From assembly GCF_014595975.1 (NCBI RefSeq), contig NZ_JABWGQ010000012.1:26693-90692 (forward strand): 64,000 nt of DNA, in the 5' to 3' direction. The DNA comes from Sphingopyxis sp. LK2115 (GTDB lineage: Bacteria; Pseudomonadota; Alphaproteobacteria; Sphingomonadales; Sphingomonadaceae). Positions 34,017-44,049 of this stretch are shown here, in pieces (position 1 is the first letter of the stretch; each line of letters begins with the position of its first letter). The notes under the pieces were generated by a model that was given only the letters and a program-made list of their open reading frames with translations, was not told the origin of the DNA and ran no database searches. The position numbers and the translations under genes are program-made.

Positions 34017-35172
34017 GTTCAAACTGGTCCACAAAAAGCCGGGCAGCCGCGCGCGATGCGGCATCGACGCTGAATATGTCCTGAAGCGATGACGGAGCCG
34101 CGGGTTCCGCCGCGTCGATCACCCGGCGCACCGTGTCGACAATGGCGGGAAAGGAAATGCGTCCGGCGAGGAACGCGGCGACCGCTACCTCGTTGGCGGC
34201 GTTGAGTTGCGCCGGGCGCGCGCCGCCCGCGGCGATCGCGGCGCGGCAGAGCGCGGTCGCGGGAAAACGCACCTCGTCGGGCGCCTCGAAATCGAGCCGC
34301 GCGATCGTCGCCAGGTCGAGCGGGGCACAGGGCGTCGCCATTCGCTGCGGCCACGCCAGCGCCGACGCGATGGGAATGCGCATGTCGGGCGACCCGAGCT
34401 GCGCCAGCGTCGAGCAGTCGATATATTCGACAAGGCTGTGGATCACCGATTGCGGGTGGACAAGGATTTCGATCCGGTCGAGCCCGACGGGAAAAAGATG
34501 ATGCGCCTCGATCAGTTCAAGGCCCTTGTTCATCATCGTTGCCGAATCGACGCTGATTTTCGCGCCCATCGACCAATTGGGATGCGCCACCGCCTGCGCC
34601 GGGGTCACCCCGGCCATGTCGGCGGCGCTCATCGTGCGGAACGGCCCGCCGCTCGCGGTCAGGATGATGCGCCGCACCTGGTCGATCCGCCCGCCCGCAA
34701 GGCATTGGAAGATCGCATTATGCTCGCTGTCGACGGGCAGGATCGTCGCGCCCGATGCGCGCGCCGCAGCGGTCATCAGCTCACCCGCCGACACCAGTGC
34801 TTCCTTGTTGGCGAGCGCGACGTCGTGCCCCGCGGCCAGCGCCGCCATCGTCGGCGCCAGCCCGGCCGTGCCGACGATCGCCGCCATCACCAGGTCGGTC
34901 GGGCGCTGCGCAGCTTCGACCAGCGCGGCCGCGCCCGCCGCGGTTTCGATCCCCGATCCCGCAAGCGCGGCCTTAAGGTCGTCGTGACAGCGTTCGTCGG
35001 CGACCACCGCGACATCGGGCCGAAACTCGATCGCCAGCCGCGCCAGTTCGCTGACGTCGCAATTGGCGGTCAGCACGCCGACGCGCCACGCCTCGCCGTC
35101 GCGGCGGACAAGGTCGAGCGTGGATTGCCCGACCGACCCCGTGGCGCCGAAGAGGGAGAGGCAGCGCGTCAT
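34009..35172 (-). CDS. dxr: 1-deoxy-D-xylulose-5-phosphate reductoisomerase
   Basis: 387-aa NADPH-dependent enzyme of the MEP isoprenoid pathway. The NADPH site LFGATGSVGQ, ANKEALVSAG, PVDSEHNAIFQCL and the flexible-loop TASGGPFRT motif are clear. The start at 35172 lies one base after the cdsA stop, implying coupling. Its product feeds the undecaprenyl synthase encoded in the same cluster. Confidence 0.97.
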   Translation of the reverse strand: MTRCLSLFGATGSVGQSTLDLVRRDGEAWRVGVLTANCDVSELARLAIEFRPDVAVVADERCHDDLKAALAGSGIETAAGAAALVEAAQRPTDLVMAAIVGTAGLAPTMAALAAGHDVALANKEALVSAGELMTAAARASGATILPVDSEHNAIFQCLAGGRIDQVRRIILTASGGPFRTMSAADMAGVTPAQAVAHPNWSMGAKISVDSATMMNKGLELIEAHHLFPVGLDRIEILVHPQSVIHSLVEYIDCSTLAQLGSPDMRIPIASALAWPQRMATPCAPLDLATIARLDFEAPDEVRFPATALCRAAIAAGGARPAQLNAANEVAVAAFLAGRISFPAIVDTVRRVIDAAEPAAPSSLQDIFSVDAASRAAARLFVDQFEHA

Positions 35173-35173
35173 G

Positions 35174-35845
35174 TCAGCCGCGCACCATGATCTGGCCCGC
35201 GAACGCCAGGGCACCGAGCAGCAGCGCCACCGGCAGCAGACCGTCGACGCGGTCGAACAGCCCCCCATGGCCGGGGATCAGCCTGCCCGAATCCTTCACG
35301 CCTGCGCGGCGCTTCATCCAGCTTTCGCCAAGATCGCCCATCTGCGCGAGCAGCCCCATGAACAGGCCGATCCACAGCGGCACGCCGATGATCCCGGCAC
35401 GGTCGCCGATCGTCGCGCTGGCGATCAGCGCCGCGACCATGCCGCCGAACAGGCCCGACCAGGTCTTCGACGGGCTGATCGTCGGTGCCAGCCGCGCGCC
35501 GCCAAAGGCACGCCCGGCAAAATAGGCGCCGATGTCGGTCGCCCAGACCATGCCGAAGACCCAGAGCGCGGCGGTCATGCCCAAATGGTCGCGAATGAAC
35601 CACAGCCCCGCGGCCGCGCCGAGGATCAGGATCGGGCCGAGGATCATCAGCCCCGCCCGCGCCCCGCCACCAGGCGCCATCGACCGCACCAGCGCAAGCC
35701 ATTCGACGAGAACGAGCGCGCCGCCGACGAGCAGCAGCAGGCCGAACGCGATTCCGCCGAACCACAGCGCGGTTCCGGCAATCGCAAACAATATGATCGC
35801 CGACCCGACCCGCACCCACAGATCCGATTTTGTCGTGGTTGCCAT
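35174..35845 (-). CDS. cdsA: Phosphatidate cytidylyltransferase
   Basis: 223-aa integral membrane enzyme making CDP-diacylglycerol. The C-terminal family signature is present: SWMKRRAGVKDSG, then PGHGGLFDRVDG. Six or so membrane helices precede it. It is shorter than the E. coli enzyme (about 285 aa), lacking N-terminal helices. The start at 35845 (MATTTKSD) is chosen; an upstream in-frame extension enters a degenerate intergenic repeat region. Confidence 0.95.
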   Translation of the reverse strand: MATTTKSDLWVRVGSAIILFAIAGTALWFGGIAFGLLLLVGGALVLVEWLALVRSMAPGGGARAGLMILGPILILGAAAGLWFIRDHLGMTAALWVFGMVWATDIGAYFAGRAFGGARLAPTISPSKTWSGLFGGMVAALIASATIGDRAGIIGVPLWIGLFMGLLAQMGDLGESWMKRRAGVKDSGRLIPGHGGLFDRVDGLLPVALLLGALAFAGQIMVRG

Positions 35846-35980
35846 CGCTCTAAACTTCTTCGCCTTGACCGAACCGAACCAACATCGTCCCCCGCGAAGG
35901 CGGAACGCCATCACCGGCCGTTGGCCCTGTCTGCGGCCGCCCGCGGAATGACGAGAGGGTCAACGAACCGGCGGCCATCG
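35846..35980. other. cdsA-uppS gap with degenerate repeat-like sequence
   Basis: The 135 bp gap contains CCCCCGCGAAGGCGG near 35890 and GCGGAATGACGAG near 35942, resembling the two ends of a decayed intergenic inverted repeat of a third type. The arms no longer pair well. No gene or promoter is evident. Confidence 0.3.
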
Positions 35981-36694
35981 TCAAAGTCCCCCGTAACGGC
36001 GATCGCGCCGTGCAAACTGATCGAGCGCCGCCTTCAGGTCCGCCGGGGTGAAATCGGGCCACAGCGTGTCGGTGAAATAAAGTTCGGCATAGGCCGATTG
36101 CCACAAAAGAAAGTTCGACAAGCGCACCTCGCCCGACGTGCGGATAAGCAGATCGAGCGGCGGCATATCGGCAGTATCGAGGTTCGCCTCGATCGTCTCG
36201 GCAGAGATTTTGCCGTTCGCGGCGGCCGCATTCGCCGCGCGAACCAGCTCGTCCTGCGCGCCATAGTTGAGCGCGACCGCCAGCGTCGTGCGCTTGTTAC
36301 CCGATGTGCGTTCCAGCGCATTGTCGATCAGCGCGACGACGTCGGGCGCCAGCGCGCGCCAGTTGCCGATGACCTTGAGCTTGACGTCGTTCGCGGCGAA
36401 TTCGTCGAGGTCGGACAGGATGAAGCGCTTCATCAGACCCATCAGGTCGTTGACCTCTTCCTCCGGCCGTTTCCAGTTTTCGGAACTGAAGGCATAGAGC
36501 GTCATCGCCTCCAGCCCCAGCTCGCCCGCTGCGCGCACGATGGTGCGCACCGCTTCGACCCCTGCCTTGTGCCCGGCGACGCGCGGCAACATGCGCTTTT
36601 TGGCCCAGCGACCGTTGCCGTCCATGATGATGGCGACATGGCGCGCGCCGTGGCCTGAAACCGTCACCGGCAAAACCTCAAAATCGGTTCGCAT
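35981..36694 (-). CDS. uppS: Undecaprenyl diphosphate synthase
   Basis: 237-aa cis-prenyltransferase producing the C55 carrier lipid for peptidoglycan and polysaccharides. The catalytic Asp25 is in IMDGNGRWA; AFSSENWKRP and the C-terminal RTSGEVRLSNFLLWQ and WPDF motifs are present. It lies between frr and cdsA, the conserved order in alphaproteobacteria. Confidence 0.97.
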   Translation of the reverse strand: MRTDFEVLPVTVSGHGARHVAIIMDGNGRWAKKRMLPRVAGHKAGVEAVRTIVRAAGELGLEAMTLYAFSSENWKRPEEEVNDLMGLMKRFILSDLDEFAANDVKLKVIGNWRALAPDVVALIDNALERTSGNKRTTLAVALNYGAQDELVRAANAAAANGKISAETIEANLDTADMPPLDLLIRTSGEVRLSNFLLWQSAYAELYFTDTLWPDFTPADLKAALDQFARRDRRYGGL

Positions 36695-36790
36695 CGAGCG
36701 ACGTCGATTTGCCCCTCGGCCGCGTTCCGGTCCGATGGGTGTCGCGACTTCGATCGACGCGAGCGGAAGAGAGTGGGGCGCCCAAACGCA

Positions 36791-37345
36791 CTAGCCCAGA
36801 ATTTCCTTTTCCTTGGCGGCGGCCGCGGCGTCAATCTCTGCGATCGTCGCGTCGGTCAGCTTCTGCACCTCTGTTTCGGCGCGTTTGCGTTCGTCCTCGC
36901 TGATTTCCTTCTTGTTTTCGTCGGCCTTGAGGTTGTCCATCCCGTCGCGGCGGACGTTGCGCACCGCGACACGCGCCTTTTCGGCATATTGGCCCGCGAG
37001 CTTGGACAATTCCTTGCGGCGCTCCTGCGTCATTTCGGGGATCGGCAGGCGCAGCATCTGGCCGTCGACGATCGGATTGAGCCCCAGGCCCGCCGAACGG
37101 ATCGCCTTGTCGACGGGGCCGACGTTCGCCTTGTCCCACACCTGCACCGACAGCATGCGCGGTTCGGGCACGCTGATCGACGCGACCTGGTTGAGCGGCA
37201 TGTGGCTGCCGTAAACTTCGACCGTCACCGGGTCGAGCAGCGCGGCATTGGCGCGGCCCGTGCGCAGCCCGGCGAGGTCATGTTTTAAGGATTCGACCGC
37301 GCCGTGCATCCGGCGTTCGAGGTCGGCCTTGTCATATTTCGCCAT
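36791..37345 (-). CDS. frr: Ribosome recycling factor
   Basis: 184-aa RRF that splits post-termination ribosomes with EF-G. The three-helix-bundle sequence is recognisable: [14 protein letters not shown] near the N-terminus, [14 protein letters not shown] and a C-terminal [15 protein letters not shown] helix. A strong purine-rich Shine-Dalgarno (AGGAAGAGAG) precedes the ATG at 37345. Confidence 0.98.
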   Translation of the reverse strand: MAKYDKADLERRMHGAVESLKHDLAGLRTGRANAALLDPVTVEVYGSHMPLNQVASISVPEPRMLSVQVWDKANVGPVDKAIRSAGLGLNPIVDGQMLRLPIPEMTQERRKELSKLAGQYAEKARVAVRNVRRDGMDNLKADENKKEISEDERKRAETEVQKLTDATIAEIDAAAAAKEKEILG

Positions 37346-37425
37346 CTCTCTTCCTCTCTATTCCCCAGCCCCGTTCGCATCGGGCGAACGCGAAAGGCAA
37401 AGCCAAAATCCGCATGACAGATCCA

Positions 37426-38148
37426 TCAGCCCGCGTCGCCGACGACGGTGCACACACCCTCGCCCGCCAGCACGCGCGCCAGATTTCCCGGTTCGCGGAT
37501 GTTGAACACCACGATCGGGATATGATTGTCGCGGCACAGCGCGACGGCGCTCGCGTCCATCACCTTCAGATTATCGGCCAGCACGCGGTCATAGCTCAGG
37601 CGATCATAACGAACGGCATCGGCGTTCTGCTTGGGGTCGGCATTGTAAACCCCGTCGACGCTCGTGCCCTTGAGCAGCGCGTCGCACTTCATCTCCGCCG
37701 CGCGCAGCGCCGCGCCGCTGTCGGTGGTGAAATAGGGGGCGCCGACACCCGCGGCAAAAATCACCACGCGACCCTTTTCCATATGACGCTCGGCGCGGCG
37801 GCGGATCACCGGTTCGCACACCTTGTCCATCTCGATCGCCGACTGCACGCGCGTCTGCACGCCAAGCTGCTCGAGCGCATTCTGCATCGCGAGCGCGTTC
37901 ATCACCGTCGCGAGCATCCCCATATAATCGGCCTGCGCGCGGTCCATGCCCTTGGCGGCGCCCGCCATGCCGCGAAAGATGTTGCCGCCACCGATGACGA
38001 GGCAAATCTCCAGCCCGCGATCCTTGGCCTCCTTGACCTCGGCGGCCATGCTCGCGACCGTTTCGGGGTCGATGCCAAAGGGGCTCGACCCCATCAGCGC
38101 CTCGCCCGACAGTTTCAGCAATATGCGTTTCAGGCCGGGCAATGCCAT
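37426..38148 (-). CDS. pyrH: Uridylate kinase
   Basis: 240-aa UMP kinase of the amino-acid-kinase fold: LLKLSGEAL phosphate loop, [28 protein letters not shown], and DGVYNADPK. Converts UMP to UDP for RNA and sugar-nucleotide synthesis. Placed between tsf and frr as usual. The 231 bp upstream gap contains an inverted repeat of a different type. Confidence 0.98.
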   Translation of the reverse strand: MALPGLKRILLKLSGEALMGSSPFGIDPETVASMAAEVKEAKDRGLEICLVIGGGNIFRGMAGAAKGMDRAQADYMGMLATVMNALAMQNALEQLGVQTRVQSAIEMDKVCEPVIRRRAERHMEKGRVVIFAAGVGAPYFTTDSGAALRAAEMKCDALLKGTSVDGVYNADPKQNADAVRYDRLSYDRVLADNLKVMDASAVALCRDNHIPIVVFNIREPGNLARVLAGEGVCTVVGDAG

Positions 38149-38246
38149 GGTGCGAAGATACCTTTGCGTAGGGATGATATGCGAATGGCGCGCACCCTAG
38201 TGAAGGCGCGCGCCATTGCCAAGCGGACTGCCGCGTCCGTTCACAC

Positions 38247-38351
38247 CGTCATGCCGAACCTGTTTCAGCATCCATGGCCCGGCATTCGCCTTCCAGCCGT
38301 GCAGAGACCGGAAGGACCGGCCATGGACCCGGAAACAGGTTCAGGGTGACG
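38247..38351. repeat. Inverted repeat, third type, between pyrH and tsf
   Basis: Left arm about 38247-38283 and right arm about 38315-38351 pair over about 37 bp, sharing GAACCTGTTTC and TCCATGGCC cores in complementary orientation. It differs in sequence from the four 88 bp repeats and appears once in this window. Similar elements are common between genes in sphingomonads, from general knowledge. Confidence 0.65.
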
Positions 38352-38379
38352 AGAAAAGGGCGGCAGTCCCGATTTCGGG

Positions 38380-39306
38380 TCACACGCCAGCGGCGGCCGC
38401 GACTTCGGCGGCGAAGTCGCTTTCTTCCTTCTCGATGCCTTCACCGAGCTGGAAGCGCACGAACCCCTTGAGCGTGATCGCGGCGCCGACATCCTTGCCG
38501 GCGGCGGCGACGACCTCGGCGACCGGGGTTTTGCCGTCCATCACGAAGAGCTGCGACAACAGCGCGTTTTCCTTGCGGAACTTGGCGATCGCGCCGTCGA
38601 CCATCTTGGCGGCGATGTCGGCGGGCTTGCCCGACTGCGCGGCCTTTTCCTCCGCGATCGCGCGTTCGCGCGCGACGAGGTCGGCGTCGAGGTCGTCGCC
38701 GTTCAGCGCCAGCGGGTTGGCGGCGGCGACGTGCATCGCGAGCTGCTTGCCGAGCGGTTCAAGAACGTCGGGTCCGGCGCTCGATTCGAGCGCGATCAGC
38801 ACACCGATCTTGCCCATGCCCGGCGCAACGGCGTTGTGAACATAGCCGGTCACGGCGCCCGATTTCACCGTCAGCAGCGCGGCGCGGCGCAGCGACTGAT
38901 TTTCGCCGATCGTGGCGATGTTGCTGGTCAATTGTTCGGCCACGGTGCCCCCGGTGGGATAAGGCGCGGCGGCGAGCGCGTCGATGTCGGCGATGCCTTC
39001 GGCAAGCGCAACCTGCGTCACGTCGCGGACGAAAGCCTGGAACTGTTCATTCTTGCCGACGAAATCGGTTTCGCTGTTCACTTCGACGAGAGCGCCCCTG
39101 GTGCCGTCAGTCGCAAAGCCGACGAGTCCTTCGGCGGCGACGCGGCCTGCCTTCTTGGCGGCGGCGGCGAGGCCCTTGGTGCGCAGCCAGTCGATCGACG
39201 CTTCGATATCGCCACCATTTTCGGCGAGCGCCTTTTTGCAGTCCATCATGCCGGCGCCGGTGCGGTCGCGCAGTTCCTTGACGAGGGCGGCCGTGATCTC
39301 AGCCAT
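38380..39306 (-). CDS. tsf: Elongation factor Ts
   Basis: 308-aa nucleotide exchange factor for EF-Tu. The N-terminal UBA-like helix region, [12 protein letters not shown], and [12 protein letters not shown] are diagnostic; the two core subdomains follow. The start at 39306 (MAEITAA) has AAGGA upstream. It is downstream of rpsB as in nearly all bacteria. Confidence 0.98.
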   Translation of the reverse strand: MAEITAALVKELRDRTGAGMMDCKKALAENGGDIEASIDWLRTKGLAAAAKKAGRVAAEGLVGFATDGTRGALVEVNSETDFVGKNEQFQAFVRDVTQVALAEGIADIDALAAAPYPTGGTVAEQLTSNIATIGENQSLRRAALLTVKSGAVTGYVHNAVAPGMGKIGVLIALESSAGPDVLEPLGKQLAMHVAAANPLALNGDDLDADLVARERAIAEEKAAQSGKPADIAAKMVDGAIAKFRKENALLSQLFVMDGKTPVAEVVAAAGKDVGAAITLKGFVRFQLGEGIEKEESDFAAEVAAAAGV

Positions 39307-39438
39307 GTCATAATCCTTTCCAACAGGGGCAGGCTCGCTGGGGCCTGCGTTCGCCGCGCGCATGGCGGCGCGATAAGTCAAACCGATGACAGGGACGGCG
39401 CCGGATCGATGCCGCGCCGCCCCGTCCTGCGCGAGCGC

Positions 39439-40272
39439 TCAGGCGTCGCTCTGACGTTCGGTTTCGGCGGCCGCTTCGGCGGGAACCTGTTCGTCCTCGG
39501 TCACCGGAGCCGCGGCATCGTCGGCCAGCACCGCTTCGGCGACAGGCTCGACCGCCGCGCCCAGGTCCTCGCCGCGATCGGCGCGGCCCTGCTGGCCGCC
39601 ACGGGTCGCCGCCTGGGCGACGGCATCGCAATAGAGGCGGATCGCGCGCGCCGCGTCATCGTTCGCCGGAACCGGAAAGGCGATGCCGTCGGGCGAGACG
39701 TTCGAATCGAGGATGGCGACGACGGGGATGCCAAGGACATTGGCTTCCTTGATCGCCAGCTCTTCCTTGTTCGCGTCGATCACGAACATGACATCGGGAA
39801 TACCCCCCATATCACGGATACCCCCCAAGCTGAGTTCCAGCTTGTCGCGTTCGCGGGTCTTGTTCAGCACTTCCTTCTTGGTAAGGCCCGAGGTGTCGCC
39901 CGAAAGCTGCTCTTCAAGAGCCTTCAGCCGCTTGATCGAGTTCGAGATCGTCTTCCAGTTGGTGAGCATCCCGCCCAGCCAGCGATGGTTCACGAAATGC
40001 TGACCCGAAGCACGCGCGGCATCGGCGATCGGTCCCTGCGCCTGGCGCTTGGTGCCGACGAACAGCACCTTGCCCCCGGCAGCCGCGGTCGAGGCGATGA
40101 AGTCAAGCGCGCGCGCGAAGAGCGGCACGGTCTGCGACAGGTCGAGAATGTGGATGCCGTTGCGCGCACCGAAGATATACGGCTTCATGCGCGGGTTCCA
40201 ACGGTGCGTCTGGTGGCCGAAGTGGGCGCCGGCCTCGATAAGATTCTGCATCGTGACGACAGGTGCCGCCAT
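39439..40272 (-). CDS. rpsB: 30S ribosomal protein S2
   Basis: 277-aa S2. [36 protein letters not shown] and [11 protein letters not shown] are typical. The C-terminal 45 residues are an Ala/Glu-rich acidic extension beyond the usual length, as in other alphaproteobacteria. The ATG at 40272 has AAGGAGAAAG upstream; a much longer in-frame upstream extension is non-coding in character. Confidence 0.98.
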   Translation of the reverse strand: MAAPVVTMQNLIEAGAHFGHQTHRWNPRMKPYIFGARNGIHILDLSQTVPLFARALDFIASTAAAGGKVLFVGTKRQAQGPIADAARASGQHFVNHRWLGGMLTNWKTISNSIKRLKALEEQLSGDTSGLTKKEVLNKTRERDKLELSLGGIRDMGGIPDVMFVIDANKEELAIKEANVLGIPVVAILDSNVSPDGIAFPVPANDDAARAIRLYCDAVAQAATRGGQQGRADRGEDLGAAVEPVAEAVLADDAAAPVTEDEQVPAEAAAETERQSDA

Positions 40273-40771
40273 GGTCTTTCTCCTTCCGGTTGATCCTCTG
40301 GAAAGCAAGAACCGGGGTCCGCGGGGCGGATCATCCGGCACCGGTTTATGTGCGCCTTCCATGTGGAATGGGCGGCCCGTTAGCGGGCTTGTGCACGAAA
40401 AGCAAGCGGGAAACGCCGGGGGCGCGGGGGCGCAAAATGCCCGCTGCCGACCGGAAATGGCCGTTGGCATTTCATCCTGTCTGCCTTTCAGGGGAAGGGG
40501 CAGGCAGGCTTGGCAGCTTGTGCCTGGCCGCGGTGGAGAGGGTTTGGGATGGCCCTTCTCCCAACCCGATCGCCGAAGCGAAAGGTTTTTGTGGCTGCCC
40601 CCAAAGCCTCCGCGCCTTTGTCGTCTCCGTCTGGCGCATACCCAGTTCATCGACGAAAACTCACGGTTCGTCGCAATATGATTGAGAACATACCGTGAAC
40701 ATGCAACAAAAGCCCAACGGAGCCATTGCAGGCATCACGGTTTTGCATGCGAAAGCCGAAAGGACAAGGTC
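40273..40771. other. 499 bp non-coding region upstream of rpsB
   Basis: Shared upstream region of rpsB (minus) and a small membrane protein gene (plus). A weak minus-strand promoter-like pair (TTGCTT, 17 bp, TAACGG) lies at about 40380-40410. A stretch near 40600-40635 resembles half of the GCGCAG/CTCCGCG repeat. An open frame across the region on the plus strand looks like chance. A ribosomal-protein leader structure is possible but not demonstrable by eye. Confidence 0.5.
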
Positions 40772-41035
40772 ATGGTTCAGGTCGCCGCCGCCCTCCTCTT
40801 TGCCATCGCCGCCTGCCTGGGCGTGACGATCATTCTCGCGATGCTTTGGAACAATGCGGATGCGATCCTGTCGGCGCTGCTTGGCGAAGGGGCATTTCCC
40901 GAAGCCGCGACCGGAATGCAAACGGCCCCCGCTCCCCAGCGGATGACACCGCGCCGCGCGGACGGTCGGCGCCCGGCTTCGCGCGCAGCCAGCGCGGCAT
41001 TTCGCGCCGAACCCGCGCTCAGCCGCGTCGCCTGA
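40772..41035 (+). CDS. Small membrane protein, conserved hypothetical
   Basis: 87-aa protein with one strong N-terminal membrane helix (about residues 4-26) followed by an amphipathic segment and a long Arg/Ala/Pro-rich basic tail. No motif recognised. The ATG at 40772 has AAGGACAAGG upstream. It overlaps the convergent pssA gene by 17 bp. Confidence 0.6.
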   Translation: MVQVAAALLFAIAACLGVTIILAMLWNNADAILSALLGEGAFPEAATGMQTAPAPQRMTPRRADGRRPASRAASAAFRAEPALSRVA

Positions 41036-41798
41036 CCTTTGCGTAGCTCGCGAAACCGAACGGAATGAGGACGATATAGATGGCGCACACGGCAAGCAGC
41101 GTGTGCCAGGGCGCGGTGACGAGCGCGGCGCCGAGCAGGCCCACCCCCGCCAGCGCAAAAAGCCGCCACGAACGACGCAGCCGGATCGACGACCAGCCAT
41201 AGGTCGGAATGGCGGAGATCATCAGCATCGCGACGCCCAGCCCCCAAGGCATCACAAGCTGCCACTGGCGGAACAGGTCGTTGCCGGTCACCAGCCACAG
41301 ATAGACGGGAACAAAGGCGAGCCCGGCGCCCGCCGGCGCCGGAATGCCGGTGAGGAACCCCGCCGATTTGTGCGGCTGGATTTCGGCATCCATGCGCGAA
41401 TTGAAGCGCGCGAGGCGCAGCGCACAGCACACCGCGATCGCCAGCGCAGCGGTCCAGCCGAACTTCGGCGCATATTGCAACGACCAGAGAAACAGGATCA
41501 TCGCCGGTGCAACGCCAAAGGCGATCACGTCCGACAAGGAATCAAGCTCGGCGCCGAATTTGCTCTGCGCGCGAAGCAATCGCGCGATGCGCCCGTCCAT
41601 GCCGTCGAGCACCCCGGCAAAGATGATCGCCGCCAGCGCCTTGTCCCACTCCTCGCCGATCGCAAAGCGCACGCCGGTCAGGCCAAAGCAGAGCGCAAGC
41701 GCGGTGATCGCGTTGGGCGCAAAGGCGCGCAAACTGATCCCGCCGATGCGGCGGCCCGCGGCATCGGCTTCGGGCAGGGACTGGTCGCCGTCCGCCAC
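41019..41798 (-). CDS. pssA: CDP-diacylglycerol-serine O-phosphatidyltransferase
   Basis: 259-aa membrane enzyme making phosphatidylserine from CDP-diacylglycerol and serine. The CDP-alcohol phosphotransferase motif is intact: D68-G69, A72-R73, G82, D86 and D90. Membrane helices follow. The GTG at 41798 starts one base after the psd stop and is preferred; an ATG at 41846 inside psd would add 16 residues. Works with the upstream psd and with cdsA elsewhere in the window. Confidence 0.94.
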   Translation of the reverse strand: MADGDQSLPEADAAGRRIGGISLRAFAPNAITALALCFGLTGVRFAIGEEWDKALAAIIFAGVLDGMDGRIARLLRAQSKFGAELDSLSDVIAFGVAPAMILFLWSLQYAPKFGWTAALAIAVCCALRLARFNSRMDAEIQPHKSAGFLTGIPAPAGAGLAFVPVYLWLVTGNDLFRQWQLVMPWGLGVAMLMISAIPTYGWSSIRLRRSWRLFALAGVGLLGAALVTAPWHTLLAVCAIYIVLIPFGFASYAKVRRRG

Positions 41799-41799
41799 T

Positions 41800-42534
41800 T
41801 TACTGCCCGACGCCTTCGATCGTCTCGGCAGTGCCGATCCGCGCAATCACCGTTTCGCCAGCCAGCGTGCGCTGGCCGAGCAGCACCTGCGGCGTGGTGC
41901 CCGCGGGCAGATAGACGTCGACGCGGCTACCGAAGCGGATGAGACCGACGCGCTGGCCGATCGCGAGGTCGCTGCCCATCGACACGAAGGGCATGATGCG
42001 CCGCGCGACAAGCCCCGCGATCTGGGTAAAGCCGATCCGAACCCCGTCGGCGCGTTCGACGACGAAATGCTGGCGCTCATTCTCCTCGCTCGCCTTGTCG
42101 AGGTCGGCGTTGACGAACTTGCCCGGAATATAGACAAGTTTGCGCAGCGTCCCTGCAACCGGCGTGCGATTGATGTGGACGTCGAATACACTCATGAAAA
42201 TCGACACGCGCAGCGTCGGCGCGCTGCCCAGGCCGTCGGGTCCGGCGATTTCGGGCGGCGGCGCGACTTCGGCGATCTGCGTGACCAATCCGTCGGCGGG
42301 CGCGACGATCATGTCGCCGCCAGCGGGGGTAACGCGCACCGGATCGCGAAAGAAAGCGCCGACCCACAACGTCACGCCGAACATCAGCCAGCCGAGGATT
42401 TCCCATCCCAGAAGCCAGAAGCAGAGCGTCACAATCCCCGCGATCAACAGGAACTTGCGGCCTTCGGGATGAACCGACGGCCATTGCCACTTGATGCCGC
42501 CGCCGGGCCGGTTCGATGATATGATGTTCGACAT
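41800..42534 (-). CDS. psd: Phosphatidylserine decarboxylase
   Basis: 244-aa proenzyme of the short alphaproteobacterial type. Two membrane helices near residues 27-60, [10 protein letters not shown], and the self-cleavage site G202-S203 in [11 protein letters not shown], where the Ser becomes the pyruvoyl group. Produces phosphatidylethanolamine from the PssA product. The ATG at 42534 (MSNIISS) is chosen over one 54 bp upstream. Confidence 0.95.
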   Translation of the reverse strand: MSNIISSNRPGGGIKWQWPSVHPEGRKFLLIAGIVTLCFWLLGWEILGWLMFGVTLWVGAFFRDPVRVTPAGGDMIVAPADGLVTQIAEVAPPPEIAGPDGLGSAPTLRVSIFMSVFDVHINRTPVAGTLRKLVYIPGKFVNADLDKASEENERQHFVVERADGVRIGFTQIAGLVARRIMPFVSMGSDLAIGQRVGLIRFGSRVDVYLPAGTTPQVLLGQRTLAGETVIARIGTAETIEGVGQ

Positions 42535-42624
42535 GGCCGTTCTTCTAGGGGGCAGCGTCCCCAGTGACAATGCATAAGGCGCCGACATCGTTGCGGAGAT
42601 GCGCGAGGCCCGTCGCGTCGGGGC

Positions 42625-42653
42625 AGTTGATCAATCGCCCCGCTTTGCCTAAG
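42625..42653 (+). promoter_or_regulatory. Candidate sigma-70-type promoter of icd
   Basis: TTGATC at 42625-42630 and TAAGGC at 42648-42653 with a 17 bp spacer, about 43 bp before the icd ATG. The -35 element is good, the -10 is weak. Confidence 0.35.
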
Positions 42654-42696
42654 GCCCGCTGCAACTCCGACTCCCCAAGGATAAAGGCAGAAACGC

Positions 42697-43911
42697 ATGG
42701 GCAAGATCAAGGTAGCCAACCCGGTCGTCGAACTCGACGGCGACGAAATGACCCGGATCATCTGGCAATGGATCCGCGAGCGGCTGATCCTGCCCTATCT
42801 CGACATCGACCTGCATTATTACGACCTTGGCATCGAGGAACGCGACCGCACCGACGACAAGGTCACCGTCGAAGCCGCGAACGCGATCAAGAAATATGGC
42901 GTTGGCGTCAAATGCGCGACGATCACCCCCGACGAAGCCCGCGTCGAGGAGTTCGGGCTCAAGAAGATGTGGAAGTCGCCGAACGGCACGATCCGCAACA
43001 TCCTGGGCGGCGTCGTCTTTCGCGAACCGATCGTCATCAGGAACGTCCCGCGGCTCGTCCCCGGCTGGACCGACCCGATCGTCGTCGGCCGTCACGCCTT
43101 TGGCGACCAGTATAAGGCGACCGACTTTCGCATCCCCGGCCCCGGCAAGCTGCGCCTGGTGTTCGAGGGCGAAGACGGCACGCTGATCGACGAGGAAGTA
43201 TTCCAATTCCCCTCGTCGGGCGTCGCGATGGGCATGTACAATCTGGACGATTCGATCCGCGATTTCGCCCGCGCCAGCCTGAACTACGGCCTTGCGCGCG
43301 AATGGCCGGTGTATCTGTCGACCAAGAACACGATCCTGAAAGCCTATGACGGCCGCTTCAAGGACATTTTCGAAGAGGTTTTCCAGGCCGAGTTCAAGGC
43401 GAAGTTCGATGCGCTCGGCATCGTTTACGAACACCGCCTGATCGACGACATGGTCGCATCGGCGCTCAAATGGTCGGGCAAGTTTGTCTGGGCGTGCAAG
43501 AATTACGATGGCGACGTCCAGTCAGACACGGTGGCCCAGGGCTTCGGCTCGCTCGGGCTGATGACCAGCGTGCTGATGACCCCCGACGGCAAGACCGTCG
43601 AATCCGAAGCCGCGCACGGCACGGTCACGCGGCACTATCGTATGCACCAGCAGGGCAAGGCGACCTCGACCAACCCGATCGCGTCGATCTTTGCCTGGAC
43701 CGGCGGGCTCAAGCACCGCGGCAAGCTCGACGACAATGCGGCACTGGTGAAGTTCGCCGACGATCTCGAAAAAGTCTGCGTCGCGACGGTCGAGAGCGGC
43801 AAGATGACCAAGGACCTGGCGCTGCTGATCGGTCCCGACCAGAATTGGCTGACCACCGAAGGCTTTTTCGAAGCGATCGTCGAGAATCTGGACAAGAAGA
43901 TGGGCGCCTGA
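42697..43911 (+). CDS. icd: NADP-dependent isocitrate dehydrogenase (homodimeric type II)
   Basis: 404-aa TCA-cycle enzyme of the eukaryote-like NADP-IDH subfamily. [13 protein letters not shown] at the N-terminus, [13 protein letters not shown], the metal/substrate region [10 protein letters not shown] and the NADP-binding [12 protein letters not shown] are present. AAGG lies upstream of the ATG at 42697. Divergent from psd. Confidence 0.98.
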   Translation: MGKIKVANPVVELDGDEMTRIIWQWIRERLILPYLDIDLHYYDLGIEERDRTDDKVTVEAANAIKKYGVGVKCATITPDEARVEEFGLKKMWKSPNGTIRNILGGVVFREPIVIRNVPRLVPGWTDPIVVGRHAFGDQYKATDFRIPGPGKLRLVFEGEDGTLIDEEVFQFPSSGVAMGMYNLDDSIRDFARASLNYGLAREWPVYLSTKNTILKAYDGRFKDIFEEVFQAEFKAKFDALGIVYEHRLIDDMVASALKWSGKFVWACKNYDGDVQSDTVAQGFGSLGLMTSVLMTPDGKTVESEAAHGTVTRHYRMHQQGKATSTNPIASIFAWTGGLKHRGKLDDNAALVKFADDLEKVCVATVESGKMTKDLALLIGPDQNWLTTEGFFEAIVENLDKKMGA

Positions 43912-43953
43912 GGTCATGCGGCGCCCCGGCGCAGGCGTGGGCCGCAGGCAATC

Positions 43954-43980
43954 GGGCGCCCGCCGATAGCGGCGGCGCCC
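43954..43980 (+). terminator. GC-rich hairpin after icd
   Basis: GGGCGCC-CGCCG and CGGCG-GCGCCC form a strong stem with an ATAG loop 43 bp after the icd stop. There is no T-tract, so it may be a 3' stabilising stem or a factor-dependent end. Confidence 0.35.
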
Positions 43981-44049
43981 GCGCGGGAGCGAGGTTTGTG
44001 CCCATAACCTCCTAGCCAATCGGGGCCGGCCTGCATAAGGTCGGCCCTT

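Noticed and set aside
40263..40685. A 140-codon open frame across the rpsB upstream region.
   Set aside because: Low-complexity composition, no motif, no Shine-Dalgarno, and it starts inside rpsB.
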